Positions 22,977 to 30,657 are shown, numbered from the stretch's first letter. The stretch: DNA of 32,380 bases from Nitrospira sp. (GCA_015903945.1 JABMDL010000022.1:1-32380); one strand, 5' to 3'. The notes: generated by a model not told the origin, from the sequence alone. Made by a program: numbers and translations.

Positions 22977-23009
22977 CCGGCTCCCTTACCTGGACTGCGA
23001 CTTCTGAGA

Positions 23010-23084
23010 GCGGGAATAGCTCAGTGGTAGAGCATCGCCTTGCCAAGGCGAGGGTCGAGGGTTCAAATCCCTTTTCCCGCTCCA
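23010..23084 (+). tRNA. tRNA-Gly (GCC anticodon)
   Basis: The acceptor arms GCGGGAA (23010-23016) and TTCCCGC (23074-23080) pair fully, and an encoded CCA (23082-23084) follows the discriminator T. The D-arm has GCTC...GAGC, and the anticodon stem TCGCC/GGCGA encloses TTGCCAA with anticodon GCC at 23042-23044. The T-arm has the normal GTTCAAATC loop. The tRNA reads GGC and GGU glycine codons. Confidence 0.97.
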
Positions 23085-23328
23085 TCTTCTTTTTGTCTCT
23101 GATTTCGTCTGAACGCATATAGGATCCTGCCTGCATTCTACTGATGGCGTTCTGAATAGTCTCCGGGGAGTAGTCGGCCAGGTCTGAGCTCAACAGTCTG
23201 AACCTATGCTTCATGGTTGCATTCTGAGAATTTTCCGCTAATGTGATTCCGATGAAGACAGATTCCATTTCACGTTAGCATTTATTCTCTGACCAGGCCG
23301 GATCACGTCCCTTTGAGGATGTCCATCC

Positions 23329-23943
23329 ATGTCAGAACAACAACCCGCCAAAGGCTCGGCTCTCACCCTTACAATCGGTCTTGGCCTCATCATCGCGATC
23401 ATTGGACTCGGTTATCTATTTCTCTTCAAACCTCAAGGCCTATCGACCCAGACCTTTTCGTTTTTACCTTCGACAGCCCAGCCCGGCCCCTCATCACCTA
23501 ATCCCTCACCCAAACCTTTCGAGCCCGAGCCACCTTTGACGCGAGCCTCAATCGATCTTCTACTGAACAACCTTGAGCAAGCCACCAGACAAAAAGACGT
23601 TGACAGCGTTCTGCGACACATCGCTCCCGACGTGACGGTCACCATCCATATGAGGCAGGGAACACACCAGCAGTCCGCGATGTTGACACGAGAAGAGTAC
23701 CGGAAAACGCTCACGATGGAATTCGCCTTCCCCAGCGCCAATGATTTTACCCGTGTGAATACCACGGTCTCGCTGGCTCCCGACGAGCGAAGCGCAAAAG
23801 TTTCATACAAAACGACGCAGACTTTGCTGCAATCGAATCGGGAATTCAAAATCGAGGGCGAAGAAACGTTCGTTGTACAAATGCTGGGCAAGAGGCCCAT
23901 GATCGTCTCGCTGGAAAAAGTCGTTCCGGGGGATTCAATGTAG
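23329..23943 (+). CDS. membrane-anchored protein with a C-terminal NTF2/SnoaL-like domain
   Basis: The 204-aa product has one N-terminal membrane helix (about 12-33, LTLTIGLGLIIAIIGLGYLFLF). A Pro/Ser-rich linker follows (about 45-70, PSTAQPGPSSPNPSPKPFEPEPP) and then a folded domain. The domain begins with an 'IDLLLNNLEQATRQKDVDSVLRHIAPDVTVTIHM' helix-strand and continues 'LTREEYRKTLTMEFAF' and 'RVNTTVSLAPDERSAKVSYKTTQTL' with 'KIEGEETFVVQMLGKRPMIVSLEKV'. This pattern fits an NTF2/SnoaL-type cone fold, similar in plan to the protein at 2045. It probably faces the periplasm. It ends 112 bases before a two-component system on the same strand, but a separate promoter lies between them. Confidence 0.75.
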   Translation: MSEQQPAKGSALTLTIGLGLIIAIIGLGYLFLFKPQGLSTQTFSFLPSTAQPGPSSPNPSPKPFEPEPPLTRASIDLLLNNLEQATRQKDVDSVLRHIAPDVTVTIHMRQGTHQQSAMLTREEYRKTLTMEFAFPSANDFTRVNTTVSLAPDERSAKVSYKTTQTLLQSNREFKIEGEETFVVQMLGKRPMIVSLEKVVPGDSM

Positions 23944-24026
23944 TCGCCCGTTAGTCTGTGGACACCTCCTTCCACCTCTCCGTCGGCATCTGCTCAAAAC
24001 TTCTTTCCGTGCATGTCTGCCCGGTT

Positions 24027-24035
24027 TGGTATAAT
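24027..24035 (+). promoter_or_regulatory. extended -10 promoter of the response-regulator gene
   Basis: TGGTATAAT at 24027-24035 is a perfect TATAAT with the TGn extension. It lies 20 bases before the ATG at 24056. There is no good -35 hexamer, as is common for extended -10 promoters. The leader would be short, with AGGA as ribosome site. Confidence 0.6.
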
Positions 24036-24055
24036 CACGCCCTACAGGATCGTCC

Positions 24056-24727
24056 ATGCGCGTACTCGTCATCGAAGATGAAACCAAAGTCGGCTGCTTT
24101 ATCAAGCGAGCGCTTGAAGAAGAAAGCTACGCCGTCGATCTGTGCGAGGACGGAGTCAAAGGGCTTGAGATGGCCTTGGCGACCAATTACGATTTGTTGG
24201 TGGTCGACCTTATGCTCCCGTCGATGTCCGGCATGGATATTCTCCGGACGATCCGTCGCGAGCGCATTCAAACTCCCGTGCTGATTCTCACGGCACAGTC
24301 CCAGATCGATCAGCGGGTGAAAGGGCTCGATGCTGGCGCCGACGACTACTTGACCAAACCGTTCGCCATCGATGAGTTACTGGCCCGCGTCCGCGCCCTT
24401 CTCCGCCGAGGCGCAACGGAAAGTTCGGGAATGCTCCAGGTTGATGATTTGGTCCTGAATCCGGCGACGCGCGAAGTCACCCGTGGCGGACAACGCGTCG
24501 ACCTCACACTCAAGGAATATGCCCTGCTGGAGTACCTCATGCGGCACACCGGGCGCGTCTTGACGCGGCCCATGATCTCCGAGCACGTGTGGAATCAGGA
24601 TTTCGATACCTTCACCAACGTCATCGACGTCTATGTGAACTATCTCCGTAACAAGATCGATCGAGGCCGAACCAAAAAGCTGATCCACACCATCCGGGGC
24701 AGCGGGTACATGTTGAAAGCCGACTGA
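24056..24727 (+). CDS. OmpR-family response regulator
   Basis: The 223-aa product has a receiver domain (1-115) and a winged-helix DNA-binding domain (about 127-222). The acidic pocket is E7-D8 of 'VIEDETKVG', the phosphorylated residue is Asp51 in 'LLVVDLMLPSMSG', and the conserved Lys is in 'DDYLTKPFAIDELLARV'. The output domain contains 'VDLTLKEYALLEYLMRHTGRVLTRPMISEHVWNQDFDTFTNVIDVYVNYLRNKID', as in CusR-type regulators. It should be phosphorylated by the kinase encoded 90 bases downstream. Copper or another metal stress is a possible stimulus from similarity of the pair to CusRS, but no target genes are visible here. Confidence 0.94.
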   Translation: MRVLVIEDETKVGCFIKRALEEESYAVDLCEDGVKGLEMALATNYDLLVVDLMLPSMSGMDILRTIRRERIQTPVLILTAQSQIDQRVKGLDAGADDYLTKPFAIDELLARVRALLRRGATESSGMLQVDDLVLNPATREVTRGGQRVDLTLKEYALLEYLMRHTGRVLTRPMISEHVWNQDFDTFTNVIDVYVNYLRNKIDRGRTKKLIHTIRGSGYMLKAD

Positions 24728-24728
24728 C

Positions 24729-24818
24729 ATGACCATCCTGCTTATTCTGCTTCCGCTGGTCTACGGTTACCGACTCACGCCGACCCGTTCGTTCGGACCC
24801 TGCGCTGGAGCTCGCTGA
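24729..24818 (+). CDS. possible 29-aa mini-ORF coupling regulator and kinase genes
   Basis: An ATG begins one base after the response-regulator stop (TGA-C-ATG). The frame encodes 29 residues with a hydrophobic start (MTILLILLPLVYGYRL), and its TGA overlaps the kinase ATG (TGATG). The junctions fit translational coupling, so it may act as a relay for kinase translation or encode a tiny membrane peptide. It has no recognisable homology and no ribosome site of its own, and chance cannot be ruled out. Confidence 0.3.
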   Translation: MTILLILLPLVYGYRLTPTRSFGPCAGAR

Positions 24819-26221
24819 TGCCGCTGCGCGTCAGGCTCACCCTCTGGTACGGAAGCGCGCTGGCGCTGGTCTTGATCGTGTTCTCCGTCGTCCTGTACGT
24901 GATCACCGCCCGAAACCTTCGCGACGACGTCGATCAATCGCTCGAAGAAACCGCCGCCACCGCGGTGCGCTCTTTGGAGGAACGCGGGTTTCTTCCGCTT
25001 CTCGACGAAGAAGACCTGCTCTCCCAGTTTCCCGAATTGGCCCGAATCGACAAATTCTTTCAGATCTTCAGCCCCTCCGGCACCATCACAATCCGCTCGC
25101 CCAACATCAAACGGCATGAGGTGCCGCTCAGCCGAAAAGCGCTCGAGAGGGCATTCAACGGCCAGACGGTGTTCGAAACGGCCAAGTATCCCAACGAGCC
25201 CCAGCTGCGGCTCATCTCCGTGCCGATCAATTACCAAGGCAGACTTCTCTACATTGTGCAGGTCGGCACATCGATGGAGTCGATCGAGGATACGTTGCGC
25301 CGTTTTCTCATCCTGCTGATCGTGGCCGTGCCGATTGCGTTGGCCGTCTCGCTTGCGGCGGGGTGGTTTCTCGCCGGCCGGGCCTTGCGCCCGGTTGATG
25401 CCATCACGCTGGCCGCCCAACGCATCGCGGCGGGCGATCTCAGCCAGCGCCTGACCATGCAGACCGCGTCCGACGAAATTGGCCGGCTGGCCGGAACATT
25501 CAACAACATGATCGGACGGCTCGACGCTTCCTTTCGACAGATTCGCCAATTCACCAGCGACGCTTCGCACGAGCTGCGGACGCCGTTGACCGTGATGAAA
25601 GGGGAAACCGAACTCGTGCTGCGGCGGCCTCGCCCGCTGGAAGATTATCACTCCGTGCTCGAGAGCAATCTCGAGGAAATCGACCGAATGACCCGTATTG
25701 TCGATGAACTGCTGTTTCTCTCCCGAGCCGACATGGGCGAGGTCAAAATGGAACTGCTACCTGTCTCCCTGGAAACACTGGTCGAGGACATCCATCGCCA
25801 AGCCACCTTGCTCGGGCAGGACCGCATGATCGAGGTCGTGTTGGGAACCGTCATGCCGGCGCTGGTGCAGGGAGACGAACTGCGGCTGCGCGAACTGCTA
25901 CTCAATTTGGTCGAGAACGCCGTCAAGTATTCAAATCCGAAAGGGAAAGTCACGATCAGTCTGGTGACCGACGGCCAACAGGCCATTGTATCCGTCACTG
26001 ACCAGGGCATCGGTATCGCACCGGACGATCGGCCCAAAATCTTTGACCGCTTTTTCCGCACCGACGAAGCGCGCGCACACACCAAAAAAGGCACCGGTTT
26101 GGGCCTCGCCATCTGCTCCTGGATCGCCGAAGTTCACAAAGGCCGGATTAACGTGCAGAGCGCGTTGGGTCGGGGCTCCACCTTCACGGTCACGCTCCCG
26201 CTCGCACCACGCCCGGCGTGA
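24818..26221 (+). CDS. sensor histidine kinase (CusS/heavy-metal type architecture)
   Basis: The 467-aa product has a first membrane helix (about 10-30), a periplasmic sensing part (about 31-160) and a second membrane helix (about 163-186). A HAMP domain follows (about 187-240: 'LAGRALRPVDAITLAAQRIAAGDLSQRL'). The dimerisation domain carries the phosphorylated His251 in 'SDASHELRTPLTVMKGE'. The ATP-binding domain has the N box 'ELLLNLVENAVKYS', G1 'VTDQGIGIAPDD', F 'IFDRFFR' and G2 'KGTGLGLAI'. The ribosome site GGAG lies eight bases before the ATG. It is the partner of the upstream regulator. The periplasmic part has no metal-binding His/Cys cluster that I could see, so the signal is undetermined. 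Confidence 0.94.
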   Translation: MPLRVRLTLWYGSALALVLIVFSVVLYVITARNLRDDVDQSLEETAATAVRSLEERGFLPLLDEEDLLSQFPELARIDKFFQIFSPSGTITIRSPNIKRHEVPLSRKALERAFNGQTVFETAKYPNEPQLRLISVPINYQGRLLYIVQVGTSMESIEDTLRRFLILLIVAVPIALAVSLAAGWFLAGRALRPVDAITLAAQRIAAGDLSQRLTMQTASDEIGRLAGTFNNMIGRLDASFRQIRQFTSDASHELRTPLTVMKGETELVLRRPRPLEDYHSVLESNLEEIDRMTRIVDELLFLSRADMGEVKMELLPVSLETLVEDIHRQATLLGQDRMIEVVLGTVMPALVQGDELRLRELLLNLVENAVKYSNPKGKVTISLVTDGQQAIVSVTDQGIGIAPDDRPKIFDRFFRTDEARAHTKKGTGLGLAICSWIAEVHKGRINVQSALGRGSTFTVTLPLAPRPA

Positions 26222-26283
26222 CTCGTTGTCGTTTGCGCCTGCGGCAACCCGACCAAAACAATGACGAGTTGCTCTCGCGGCTC

Positions 26284-27150
26284 TCAGTCGAACACCACGG
26301 TCTTCCGTCCATAGATCAACACCCGCCGTTCGATATGCCGCCGCACGGCGCGAGCCAGCACGATTTCCTCCAAATCTCGGCCTTTGCGGACGAGATCCTC
26401 GACGGTGTCCCGGTGACCGATCCGGATCACATCCTGCTCGATGATCGGCCCCTCGTCCAGATCCTGTGTGGCATAGTGCGCAGTCGCCCCGATGATCTTG
26501 ACCCCACGGTCATAGGCCTGCCGATAGGGATTCGCACCGATGAAGGCGGGGAGGAACGAATGATGGATATTGATAACCGGGCAGCCGACTTGGGCCAGAA
26601 ACTCCGCGCTGAGGATCTGCATGTACCGGGCCATCACGACCAGTTCCACACGGTGTTCCTTCAAGAGGGTGACGACCTGCCGCTCTTGCTGAGGCTTGGT
26701 CTCCTTGCTGACGGGGTACACGGCGAACGGAATCTTGAAGAGATCCGCCCAACTCGCGCACGTGTCGTGGTTGGAAATGATGATGGGAATGTCGATGTGG
26801 AGTTCGTCTCGACGATGCCGTTGCAGCAGATCCGCTAAACAGTGGTCCTGCTTCGAGACCATCATCCCGACACGGGTACGCCGGCTGGTCTGATGGACTT
26901 CATATCGCATCTCGAACACTTTGGCGATGGGAGCGAAGGCTGCGGGGATCTCATCGGGCGTAATCTGCAATCCCTCCGTCGCGCACTCCATCCGCATCAG
27001 AAAATCGTTCGTCTCTTCGTCCGTGTGGTGATCGGAGTCGAGGATGTTGCCCCCGAAATCGTGAATAAATCCCGAAACCCGGGCGACGATGCCCTTCCGA
27101 TCTTTGCAGTGGATCAGCAAAACAATGGAGTCTTTTCTCTGTGCAGTCAT
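26284..27150 (-). CDS. purU: formyltetrahydrofolate deformylase, PurU
   Basis: The ATG at 27150 gives 288 residues starting MTAQRKDSIVLLIHCKDRKG, close to the usual 280. An earlier in-frame ATG at 27216 adds 22 residues with no family match. PurU hydrolyses 10-formyl-THF to formate and THF, balancing one-carbon pools. An N-terminal ACT domain (about 8-85, 'DRKGIVARVSGFIHDFGGNILDSDHHTD') precedes the formyltransferase fold. The active site is in 'INIHHSFLPAFIGANPY' and 'GATAHYATQDLDEGPIIEQD' (His and Asp). The neighbours rimO and gcvT are not in an operon with it. A possible promoter with TAGAAT lies at 27188-27183 on the minus strand, with a weak -35 (CTGAAA). Confidence 0.95.
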   Translation of the reverse strand: MTAQRKDSIVLLIHCKDRKGIVARVSGFIHDFGGNILDSDHHTDEETNDFLMRMECATEGLQITPDEIPAAFAPIAKVFEMRYEVHQTSRRTRVGMMVSKQDHCLADLLQRHRRDELHIDIPIIISNHDTCASWADLFKIPFAVYPVSKETKPQQERQVVTLLKEHRVELVVMARYMQILSAEFLAQVGCPVINIHHSFLPAFIGANPYRQAYDRGVKIIGATAHYATQDLDEGPIIEQDVIRIGHRDTVEDLVRKGRDLEEIVLARAVRRHIERRVLIYGRKTVVFD

Positions 27151-27182
27151 GCGGTACTTCCCTGTCTGAGATGACTCAACCA

Positions 27183-27210
27183 ATTCTAGCAGAGAGCGCG
27201 GGCTTTTCAG
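27183..27210 (-). promoter_or_regulatory. possible purU promoter
   Basis: On the minus strand CTGAAA (27210-27205, four of six to consensus) and TAGAAT (27188-27183) are 16 bases apart, about 33 bases before the purU ATG at 27150. This is a moderate match only. Confidence 0.3.
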
Positions 27211-27281
27211 GCCCAAAAAAGCTCTTGGGAGTCCCGTCGTTCATGAGCATGCGAGGAGATGCGCTTCACGGGCCGGGAGCG

Positions 27282-28700
27282 CTACGTGACGATGTGGCCG
27301 ACTAGGTCATAGGTGGCGGCATCCGTGATCTCGACCTTTACGAGATCGCCCGGGTTTGCCGTGCCCTCGTTGATATAGACAACGCCGTCGATCTCAGGCG
27401 CCAGCCCTTCATGGCGACCCTCCAGCAGCAAGTTCGACTCTTCGGAGGGACCGTCGATCAGCACGTCGAGTACCGACCCGACCCTCTCTTGCCCCTTCGC
27501 TGCCGCAATGGGGTCCTGAACTGCCAACAACTCGTTGCGGCGTTCATCCATCACGTCGCGGTCGATTTTTTTGTCGAATCCGACCGCGGGTGTGTCTTCT
27601 TCGTCCGAATAGAGGAACACGGCAACCCGGTCGAATTCCGCTTGTTCCACATAGTCCCGCAACTCGGTAAAGGCGGCTTCTGTTTCACCGGGAAACCCGA
27701 CGATGAATGCCGTTCGGAAAGTCACGCCGGGAATGCGATGCCTGATACGATCGACTACTCGCTCGATGGCCGCCCGGTCGCCCAGTCTGTGCATGGCTTT
27801 GAGCATGCGGTCGTTGATATGTTGCAACGGCATGTCGATATATTTCACGATCTTCTCTTCACCCGCATACAGATCCAACAGCTCGTCCGTGATTTGCTGC
27901 GGGTACAAGTAGAAGGGCCTGATCCACCGCACGTCGTTGACCTTGACCAATTCGCGCAGCAGGGAGGCGAGACCGTGGCGAAGCCCGAGATCGACCCCGT
28001 AGTTGATCGTGTCTTGTGAAATCAGGTTGATTTCTTTGACGCCCTCGGCAGCCAGCTGCCACGCTTCGGCGACGATCGATTCCACCGGCCGGCTTCGCTG
28101 CTTGCCCCGCATCAGCGGGATCGCGCAGAAGGCGCAGTTGCGGTTGCAGCCTTCGGCGATCTTCACGTAGGCGCTGTGCTGCCTGCCGAATCGCAGGCGA
28201 GGAGCGTCCGCGTCGTAGAGATAGGGAGGCTCGCTGATCCAGAGCCGTTGCTGCCGTTTCTTGGGCATCAGGAGATCCCGGCAGATGGTGGCGATCTTCC
28301 CGAACTCGCCGGTTCCCACCACGCCGTCCAGCTCCGGCAGTTCTTTCAGGAGATTGCCCTGATAGCGCTGTGCCAGGCAGCCTGCGGCAATGAGCACCCG
28401 GCAGGCGCCATTCTTCTTCAGCTTGCCGTGTTCCAGGATGGTATCGATCGATTCCTGTTTGGCCTCTTCGATAAAGCCGCAGGTATTGATGATCACGACC
28501 TCGGCCTTTTTCGGATTGTCGGTCAGGTGGAATCCATCCTGGACAAGGGTGCCCAGCATCACTTCGGAATCGACCTGGTTTTTAGAGCACCCCAGATTGA
28601 CGAAGCCGATGGTCGTTTTTTTAGCAGCAGCGGTCTTCTTCGCAAGCGCCGTCTTTTTGGTGGTTTTCTTTCGGTCGAGCTGGATCAACGGCGTAGACAT
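27282..28700 (-). CDS. rimO: ribosomal protein uS12 methylthiotransferase, RimO
   Basis: The 472-aa product is a radical-SAM methylthiotransferase that modifies the conserved Asp of ribosomal protein S12. The N-terminal UPF0004 cluster cysteines are in 'GFVNLGCSKNQVDSE', 'INTCGF' and 'AAGCLAQRY'. The radical-SAM motif is 'EGCNRNCAFCAIP' (CxxxCxxC), followed by 'INLISQDTINYG' and 'YIDMPLQHINDRMLKAMHR'. A C-terminal TRAM domain closes the protein ('GLAPEIDGVVYINEG'). RimO is preferred over MiaB because of the 'NLGCSKNQVDSE' and 'MPLQHI' forms. An unusual Lys/Ala/Thr-rich arm of about 30 residues (KKTTKKTALAKKTAAAKK) precedes the first motif; translation may in fact start later. Confidence 0.94.
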   Translation of the reverse strand: MSTPLIQLDRKKTTKKTALAKKTAAAKKTTIGFVNLGCSKNQVDSEVMLGTLVQDGFHLTDNPKKAEVVIINTCGFIEEAKQESIDTILEHGKLKKNGACRVLIAAGCLAQRYQGNLLKELPELDGVVGTGEFGKIATICRDLLMPKKRQQRLWISEPPYLYDADAPRLRFGRQHSAYVKIAEGCNRNCAFCAIPLMRGKQRSRPVESIVAEAWQLAAEGVKEINLISQDTINYGVDLGLRHGLASLLRELVKVNDVRWIRPFYLYPQQITDELLDLYAGEEKIVKYIDMPLQHINDRMLKAMHRLGDRAAIERVVDRIRHRIPGVTFRTAFIVGFPGETEAAFTELRDYVEQAEFDRVAVFLYSDEEDTPAVGFDKKIDRDVMDERRNELLAVQDPIAAAKGQERVGSVLDVLIDGPSEESNLLLEGRHEGLAPEIDGVVYINEGTANPGDLVKVEITDAATYDLVGHIVT

Positions 28701-28794
28701 TCAAGTAGTCTACGGGAGGCTTGAAAAGCCTGTCAACGAACGCACAAGAGGGCTGTCTTGATATTCTGGAAGCCGTTCCCCTAGAGTGCCCTCT

Positions 28795-29331
28795 ATGATT
28801 CGCACGTTTCAAGGCATCAAGCCGACTGTTCCCAGCTCCTGTTTCATCGAGGACACAGGGGTCGTCATCGGCGACGTGGTGATGGGCGAGAACTGTAGTG
28901 TGTGGTTCCACGCGGTGATCAGAGGGGACGTGAACTATATCCGGATCGGCGATCGGACCAACGTCCAGGATCTCTGCATGTTGCACGTCACCCACGACAC
29001 TCATCCTCTCCTGATCGGGAACGACGTGACAGTCGGACACAGTGTCGTGCTGCACGGATGTACCATCAAGGATCGCGTATTGGTGGGGATGGGTGCCATC
29101 ATTATGGACGGCGCGGTGATCGGAGAGGATTCTGTTGTGGGAGCTGGGGCCCTCATCGTGGAAGGCACCGTTGTTCCGCCGAAGAGTCTGATCCTGGGCG
29201 CGCCCGCCAGAATTAGACGGGCTGTGACGGACAACGAGCTCGCCTGGATCAAGGAGTCTGCCGAGAACTACGTGCGATATGCTCGTACCTACATGGACCC
29301 TCCATCAAAGCCCACCGGTTTTGTTCCGTAA
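28795..29331 (+). CDS. gamma-carbonic-anhydrase-like (left-handed beta-helix) protein
   Basis: The ATG at 28795 gives 178 residues (MIRTFQGIKPTVPSSCFIED); a GTG nine bases earlier is also possible. The body is a left-handed beta-helix of hexapeptide repeats. Candidate zinc ligands are 'HVTHDTHPLLIGNDVTVGHSVVLHGC', with His in the 'MLHVTH' and 'VGHSVVLHG' positions as in gamma-class carbonic anhydrases and YrdA/PaaY proteins. A C-terminal helix ends the fold. It may hydrate CO2 or have another thioesterase- or transferase-like role. For a CO2-fixing nitrifier, carbonic anhydrase activity would make sense but cannot be shown by sequence reading. Its last 27 bases overlap the convergent gene at 29305. 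Confidence 0.88.
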   Translation: MIRTFQGIKPTVPSSCFIEDTGVVIGDVVMGENCSVWFHAVIRGDVNYIRIGDRTNVQDLCMLHVTHDTHPLLIGNDVTVGHSVVLHGCTIKDRVLVGMGAIIMDGAVIGEDSVVGAGALIVEGTVVPPKSLILGAPARIRRAVTDNELAWIKESAENYVRYARTYMDPPSKPTGFVP

Positions 29332-30060
29332 CAGTCCTCCTTTCCCCCGGCTCCTCTCTCCTGCCCCCGGACCGACCCGGATGAAACAGATTGGGTCACC
29401 CACCAAGGCGGTTGGATATTGCCTCTGCTCAACGTGATACGGAGTACCATGCTGGTGACACCACTCCGCGATCCACACCACTTCCTCCGTTGAGGTTGTG
29501 ACCCAACCGGGCACACTGATCTTGGGCATACAGCGATCGACAATCGACCGGACGATGCGACGCTGTTGTTCAAACCTTGTGGGGTTGAACGTGACCGGAT
29601 CGAGGTTTCCATAGGACAGCGGTGAGAGGTCTGGGAATCGCTCCGGGTCGTTGAGAACACTCACGATCCAGAGATGATCGAACGTCCCCTTGGCCTTCTC
29701 CGCAGTGGATGCGCGAAACTTTACTGGCGTGCCACGGCAAGCCCGGTTGAGCGCGGTGACTTCGGACCGGCGGAGGTTATAGGGTTCGACGTGGCGTTGC
29801 AGATCCATTGCCTCAGCCAACAGACACGGCAGCTCCGCAACACCGGCTCCCACATACAGGCTTCGCCCGCCACGCCGCAATTTTCTCAGGAGCGCCTGGG
29901 ATATCTTGATACCCAGCCGCTCGCAGGGCCGTCGCTTCGCCCGCCAGAACTCATCGCCTCCTTCGTAGCAATAGACGGGACCGAGCTTCTTGTAATTGAG
30001 GCGATCAAACACATCGGCGATCCCACCCCGGGTTGAGTTACGGAGATTCTTCCGTGACAT
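29305..30060 (-). CDS. SAM-dependent methyltransferase-like protein, unknown target
   Basis: The 251-aa product shows a Rossmann-type start 'GGRSLYVGAGVAELPCLLAEAMDLQRHVEPYNL' (about 64-100), where the acidic residue after the strand (E92 region) would bind the SAM ribose. 'FDHLWIVSVLNDPERFPDLSPL' follows, and then 'ISVPGWVTTSTEEVVWIAEWCHQHG', which resembles methyltransferase strand 5. No strict GxGxG is present, so the fold is inferred. There is no signal or membrane segment. The 5' side is 118 bases from the DUF2283 gene. The basic C-terminal tail runs into the end of the convergent beta-helix gene (27-base overlap). Confidence 0.65.
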   Translation of the reverse strand: MSRKNLRNSTRGGIADVFDRLNYKKLGPVYCYEGGDEFWRAKRRPCERLGIKISQALLRKLRRGGRSLYVGAGVAELPCLLAEAMDLQRHVEPYNLRRSEVTALNRACRGTPVKFRASTAEKAKGTFDHLWIVSVLNDPERFPDLSPLSYGNLDPVTFNPTRFEQQRRIVRSIVDRCMPKISVPGWVTTSTEEVVWIAEWCHQHGTPYHVEQRQYPTALVGDPICFIRVGPGAGERSRGKGGLLRNKTGGL

Positions 30061-30178
30061 TACTGATACCTTGTGTGGTTGCTTAGGCGTATGACATAGC
30101 AGAGGCTAAACATGGTCGTGCAATCTGGACAGGAGTGATTAGTCCAATGTGGGTGGGAATAACAGAGAGCGATAAGCA

Positions 30179-30379
30179 TCAGCCGGTTGTTTGAAATTCA
30201 ACCTTGCGGGTTTCAGTAACACGCTTCGACGCATCCAGAATTTCGATGGAAACGAGATTGCCCCCGGCATCATAGTCCAGAATCACGCCAGGCTTGTCCT
30301 CGTCACTCTCGGCAATGGGCGTGTTGTCCTTCAGAATCATGCTCAACGTATCGGTTTTTTCATCATATGAAACCTTCAT
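30179..30379 (-). CDS. DUF2283 protein (putative antitoxin)
   Basis: The ATG at 30379 gives 66 residues, with GGAGG five bases upstream; an in-frame ATG at 30391 is less well placed. 'MKVSYDEKTDTLSMILKD' and 'GVILDYDAGGNLVSIEILDASKR' are the signatures of DUF2283. The gene overlaps the DUF4258 gene by four bases (ATGA), an arrangement often seen for toxin-antitoxin pairs. The partner gene precedes it, so toxin-first order applies. No DNA-binding domain is visible, so autoregulation by this protein is doubtful. Confidence 0.88.
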   Translation of the reverse strand: MKVSYDEKTDTLSMILKDNTPIAESDEDKPGVILDYDAGGNLVSIEILDASKRVTETRKVEFQTTG

Positions 30380-30657
30380 GGCTCCCTCCAATACTTCCCG
30401 ATCTTGCCGGTGCGATACGCCGTGACCACTTCGGCCGGATGTCGATCAGTATCCACAAAGACGCGAAGCAAAAATACCTTTTCGGGTTGCCCAGCGGAGA
30501 TCTTCGATTGAAGAACCTCACGGCCCGGACGAACCTCAATTCGCTGATCTGGTGCGAGAAGTATCGCACGGACCATCTCTTCGCTCAAGCCTCGGCGCAG
30601 TATCTCGAGCCGGGCATGATCTGTGAAGATGTAGTCAGCAATAGGTTTCGGCTTCAC
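30376..30657 (-). CDS. DUF4258 protein (putative RelE-fold toxin)
   Basis: The start is GTG at 30657, with GGGAG nine bases upstream, giving 93 residues. The DUF4258 core reads 'FTDHARLEILRRGLSEEMVRAILLAPDQRIEVRPGREVLQSKI', then 'KVFLLRVFVDTDRHPAEVVTAYRTGKIGKYW', with the conserved His of 'DHARLE' and the strand ending '[VI]-T-x-Y-x-[ST]-x-K-I-x-K-Y-W'. DUF4258 proteins have a RelE/ParE-like fold, and pairing with DUF2283 suggests a type II toxin-antitoxin module. Activity is inferred from family and pairing only. Confidence 0.85.
   Translation of the reverse strand: MKPKPIADYIFTDHARLEILRRGLSEEMVRAILLAPDQRIEVRPGREVLQSKISAGQPEKVFLLRVFVDTDRHPAEVVTAYRTGKIGKYWREP

Larger units (their letters stand above)
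22481..23009. other. 529-base AT-rich region between nxrA and tRNA-Gly
   Basis: This region is clearly richer in A and T than the surrounding genes, particularly 22560-22870. It must contain the nxrA promoter on the minus strand and holds the tRNA-Gly promoter on the plus strand. On the minus strand TATAGT at 22573-22568 is a possible -10 box for nxrA, but it has no good -35. A small hairpin lies next to the nxrA ribosome site. No protein features are seen. Confidence 0.5.

Noticed and set aside
22852..23268. Minus-strand 138-aa ORF across the tRNA-Gly gene
   Set aside because: It reads through the antisense of a clear tRNA with its promoter. The peptide part over the tRNA (MEREKGFEPSTLALARR) is a well-known artefact of tRNA antisense translation.
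24767..25651. Minus-strand 294-aa ORF inside the sensor kinase
   Set aside because: It is antisense to a complete histidine kinase, is rich in His, Arg, Gln and Asp, and has no domain; GC-rich codon use opens such shadow frames.
27200..27220. GGGC...GCCC hairpin with an A-run, as a terminator for rimO
   Set aside because: The A/T-run is on the wrong side for the minus-strand rimO transcript and the stem is only four bases.
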